This document shows positions 5,084-5,456 of a DNA stretch of 5,456 nt, one piece after another. This stretch comes from an uncultured Propionibacteriaceae bacterium (lineage in GTDB: Bacteria > Actinomycetota > Actinomycetes > Propionibacteriales > Propionibacteriaceae): the NCBI GenBank assembly GCA_945875065.1, contig CAMCJC010000200.1, forward strand, positions 1-5,456, written 5' to 3'. Every line of letters starts with the position of its first letter. The stretch's first letter is position 1. The notes below the pieces were generated by a model. The model saw only the letters and a list, made by a program, of their open reading frames with translations, was not told where the DNA came from and did not search any database. A program made the translations under genes and the position numbers.

Positions 5084-5456
5084 ATGCAGATCCGGGTGAC
5101 CTTGTTGCGCGACGGAGTCTCGCGCAACATCCTCATCGGCGCGGACGCGACCGCCACCGCCACGGACGTCGCCGCCGCGATTCTGAGTGAGGGCCGCGAC
5201 GAGCCTTACCAGTCGACGATCCGTCCCACCCTGCGGGTTCGCGACCCGCTCGGCCGCTCCAGCGTTCTCGACGCCGACGCCGCCGTGGCCGAATCCGGCC
5301 TCCACTCTGGCGCGACGATCGAGGTGGTCGCGGAGCAGCCGGGCGCCGTCGCCGAGACGGGCGCGGTGCTGCGGATCGTCGCCGGCCCCGATGCGGGCAT
5401 GGAGGTGCCGCTTCGATACGGGTCATCGCGGATCGGTCGTGCCGCGGACTGCGATG
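5084..5456 (+). CDS. N-terminus of a ubiquitin-like/FHA protein, possibly an FtsK/EssC-type secretion ATPase (partial)
   Basis: Only the first 124 residues are present; the gene runs past the right edge. Residues 1-85 look like a beta-grasp (ubiquitin-like, YukD/EccD-like) domain: strand I-R-V-T-L-L, strand R-N-I-L-I-G, helix T-D-V-A-A-A-I-L, and a late A-E-S-G-L-x-S-G-A-T-I-E-V-V, the usual 'sGL..Ga.i.l' ending. From L96 an FHA domain begins: L-R-I-V-A-G-P-D-A-G and I-G118-R119-A-A-D-C-D, cut off before its Ser/His motif. Long actinobacterial FtsK/SpoIIIE ATPases related to EssC/EccC of type VII secretion often begin with FHA domains, and one would fit the operon, but no Walker motif is visible, so that part is inference. 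An FHA-only or FHA-ABC transporter protein is possible. ATG 5084 follows the upstream TAG with no gap; GGAAG at 5070-5074 is its ribosome-binding site. Confidence 0.75.
   Translation, partial: MQIRVTLLRDGVSRNILIGADATATATDVAAAILSEGRDEPYQSTIRPTLRVRDPLGRSSVLDADAAVAESGLHSGATIEVVAEQPGAVAETGAVLRIVAGPDAGMEVPLRYGSSRIGRAADCD

Overview
The window looks like part of a high-GC actinobacterial (Actinomycetota) genome. Base composition is very GC-rich, third codon positions are mostly G or C, and proteins have Ala/Pro/Arg-rich linkers. Genus cannot be set from this sequence. All supported genes are on the + strand and run end to end with overlaps or gaps of 0-1 base, so they appear to form one operon. The window enters it inside one gene and leaves it inside another, and no promoter, terminator, RNA gene, CRISPR array or mobile element is seen.

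Layout: (1) 2-418, the 3' part of an RDD-family membrane protein; its frame turns non-coding in character near 226. (2) 226-867, a Pro-rich linker plus FHA domain in another frame; 1 and 2 are probably one RDD-FHA gene split by a single missing base. (3) 864-1595, a PP2C/PPM Ser/Thr phosphatase with a very short flap region. (4) 1589-2812, a multidomain adaptor with an unrecognised N-terminal domain, a Pro/Glu repeat linker, a one-His three-Cys zinc-ribbon-like motif and an FHA domain. (5) 2814-4379, a transmembrane Ser/Thr kinase with a probable FN3-like outer domain. (6) 4376-5083, a degenerate FHA domain fused to a winged-helix-like domain. (7) 5084-end, the start of a protein with a ubiquitin-like domain followed by an FHA domain, an arrangement that suggests a large FtsK/EssC/EccC-type secretion ATPase, although no ATPase motif lies inside the window.

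Together the genes form a self-contained phosphothreonine circuit: a writer (kinase), an eraser (PP2C) and four FHA domains as readers, with a membrane protein, a candidate DNA-binding output and possibly a type VII-like secretion motor. The most notable shared detail is a short E-T-(T)-x-x-[D/E] motif in a flexible linker or tail of each of the five complete or nearly complete proteins (RDD-FHA, PP2C, zinc-ribbon-FHA, kinase, FHA-HTH). These are candidate kinase targets and FHA docking sites, comparable to the N-terminal ETT motif of GarA/OdhI. Two in-frame TTA leucine codons, one at kinase codon 8, raise the possibility of control by a rare leucyl-tRNA (bldA-like).
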